Below, in pieces: positions 5,282 through 5,636 of a DNA stretch of 5,636 nucleotides. The notes under the pieces were generated by a model. It did not search any database, was not told the DNA's origin, and was given only the letters and a program-made list of their open reading frames with translations. The DNA comes from JARROD01 sp037384225 (GTDB taxonomy: Bacteria; Pseudomonadota; Gammaproteobacteria; Pseudomonadales; Cellvibrionaceae), in NCBI GenBank assembly GCA_037384225.1, contig JARROD010000295.1, positions 1-5,636 of the forward strand, written 5' to 3'. Both the position numbers and the translations under genes were made by a program. Positions within the stretch are counted from its first letter, which is position 1. Each line of letters starts with the position of its first letter.

Positions 5282-5636
5282 ATGCTTGCAAAAGATCACA
5301 GCTTTTTTGGAACTTCAACAATAATAATAGCCTGCTTCCTGTCGGGCTGCGGCGCAGGGGGAGGAGATAATACTGATTCCAACAGCACTACGGAATACGC
5401 CTCCAATGCTATATCAGTAACCAAATCGATAAAAAAACTTTATTGCCAATCCCCAGCGTCCCCCTCTTCTCTCGCACACACATCCATTTCTGATAACGTC
5501 GGAGCGGCGGCCGGCCCCCAGTTGGGAGCCCAGGCAGTGTCGGAGCTGGAGTACAGCGATAAATCCCAAAACAGCGAGCCGTGCCAGGATTCCGATTTTT
5601 GTGTATCCCTCAAGACGAATTCAGAAACCGACGGTG
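5282..5636 (+). CDS. Putative outer-membrane lipoprotein, N-terminal part (open at window end)
   Basis: An open frame of 118 codons runs off the window end. From ATG 5282 the product starts with a short n-region, a hydrophobic run (TIIIACFL) and the lipobox L20-S21-G22-C23, so signal peptidase II should cleave before C23. Residue +2 is Gly, not Asp, which favours outer-membrane sorting. A Gly-rich then Ser/Thr/Asn-rich tether (GAGGGDN and onward) follows, typical of surface or periplasmic lipoproteins. The mature part seen so far is low in recognisable motifs and has three more Cys (residues about 54, 101 and 107). An in-frame ATG at 5261 would add seven residues; neither start has a good Shine-Dalgarno, with only GGA at 5270-5272 before 5282. 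It follows the terminator at 5219-5247, so it needs its own promoter, which would have to lie within or very near the end of the previous unit. I cannot assign a function. Confidence 0.7.
   Translation, partial: MLAKDHSFFGTSTIIIACFLSGCGAGGGDNTDSNSTTEYASNAISVTKSIKKLYCQSPASPSSLAHTSISDNVGAAAGPQLGAQAVSELEYSDKSQNSEPCQDSDFCVSLKTNSETDG

Overview
The window looks like a piece of a gammaproteobacterial chromosome. The 5' fragment matches the C-terminal half of the RutR branch of TetR regulators. The genes have intermediate GC with AT-rich spacers, and the secreted proteins carry standard Sec signal peptides. A marine or polymer-degrading lineage such as the Cellvibrionales fits the style of the acidic, secreted, multidomain haem proteins, but that placement is inference and not proven by the sequence.

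Layout, all genes on the + strand. (1) 1-233: the last 76 codons of a RutR-like TetR-family regulator. (2) 234-1024: a long AT-rich spacer without a convincing gene, holding several perfect inverted repeats and a switch-like repeat arrangement just before the next ribosome binding site. (3) 1025-2431: a 468-residue secreted protein with a PPC-like beta domain and two CxxCH haem c sites, followed by a strong bidirectional intrinsic terminator at 2458-2491. (4) 2492-3189: a second AT-rich spacer with a perfect 16-bp inverted repeat and short blocks that recur in the same order as upstream of the first gene. (5) 3190-5127: a 645-residue paralogue of the first protein with an extra N-terminal module of three C-x18-H-x5-C repeats and an acidic linker. 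(6) 5128-5250: a short 16-bp tandem repeat and an intrinsic terminator. (7) 5282 to the window end: the start of a lipoprotein gene, open at the edge.

The centre of interest is the tandem pair of secreted di-haem proteins. They share the whole region after the signal peptide and linker, including both haem motifs, two non-motif Met, two non-motif His and four non-haem Cys. Each has its own long leader and its own terminator, so they look like separate transcription units produced by duplication, which later diverged by gain or loss of the Cys/His repeat module. A role in periplasmic or extracellular electron transfer is plausible. No partner gene (oxidase, cytochrome maturation, lytic monooxygenase) lies in the window to fix the pathway.
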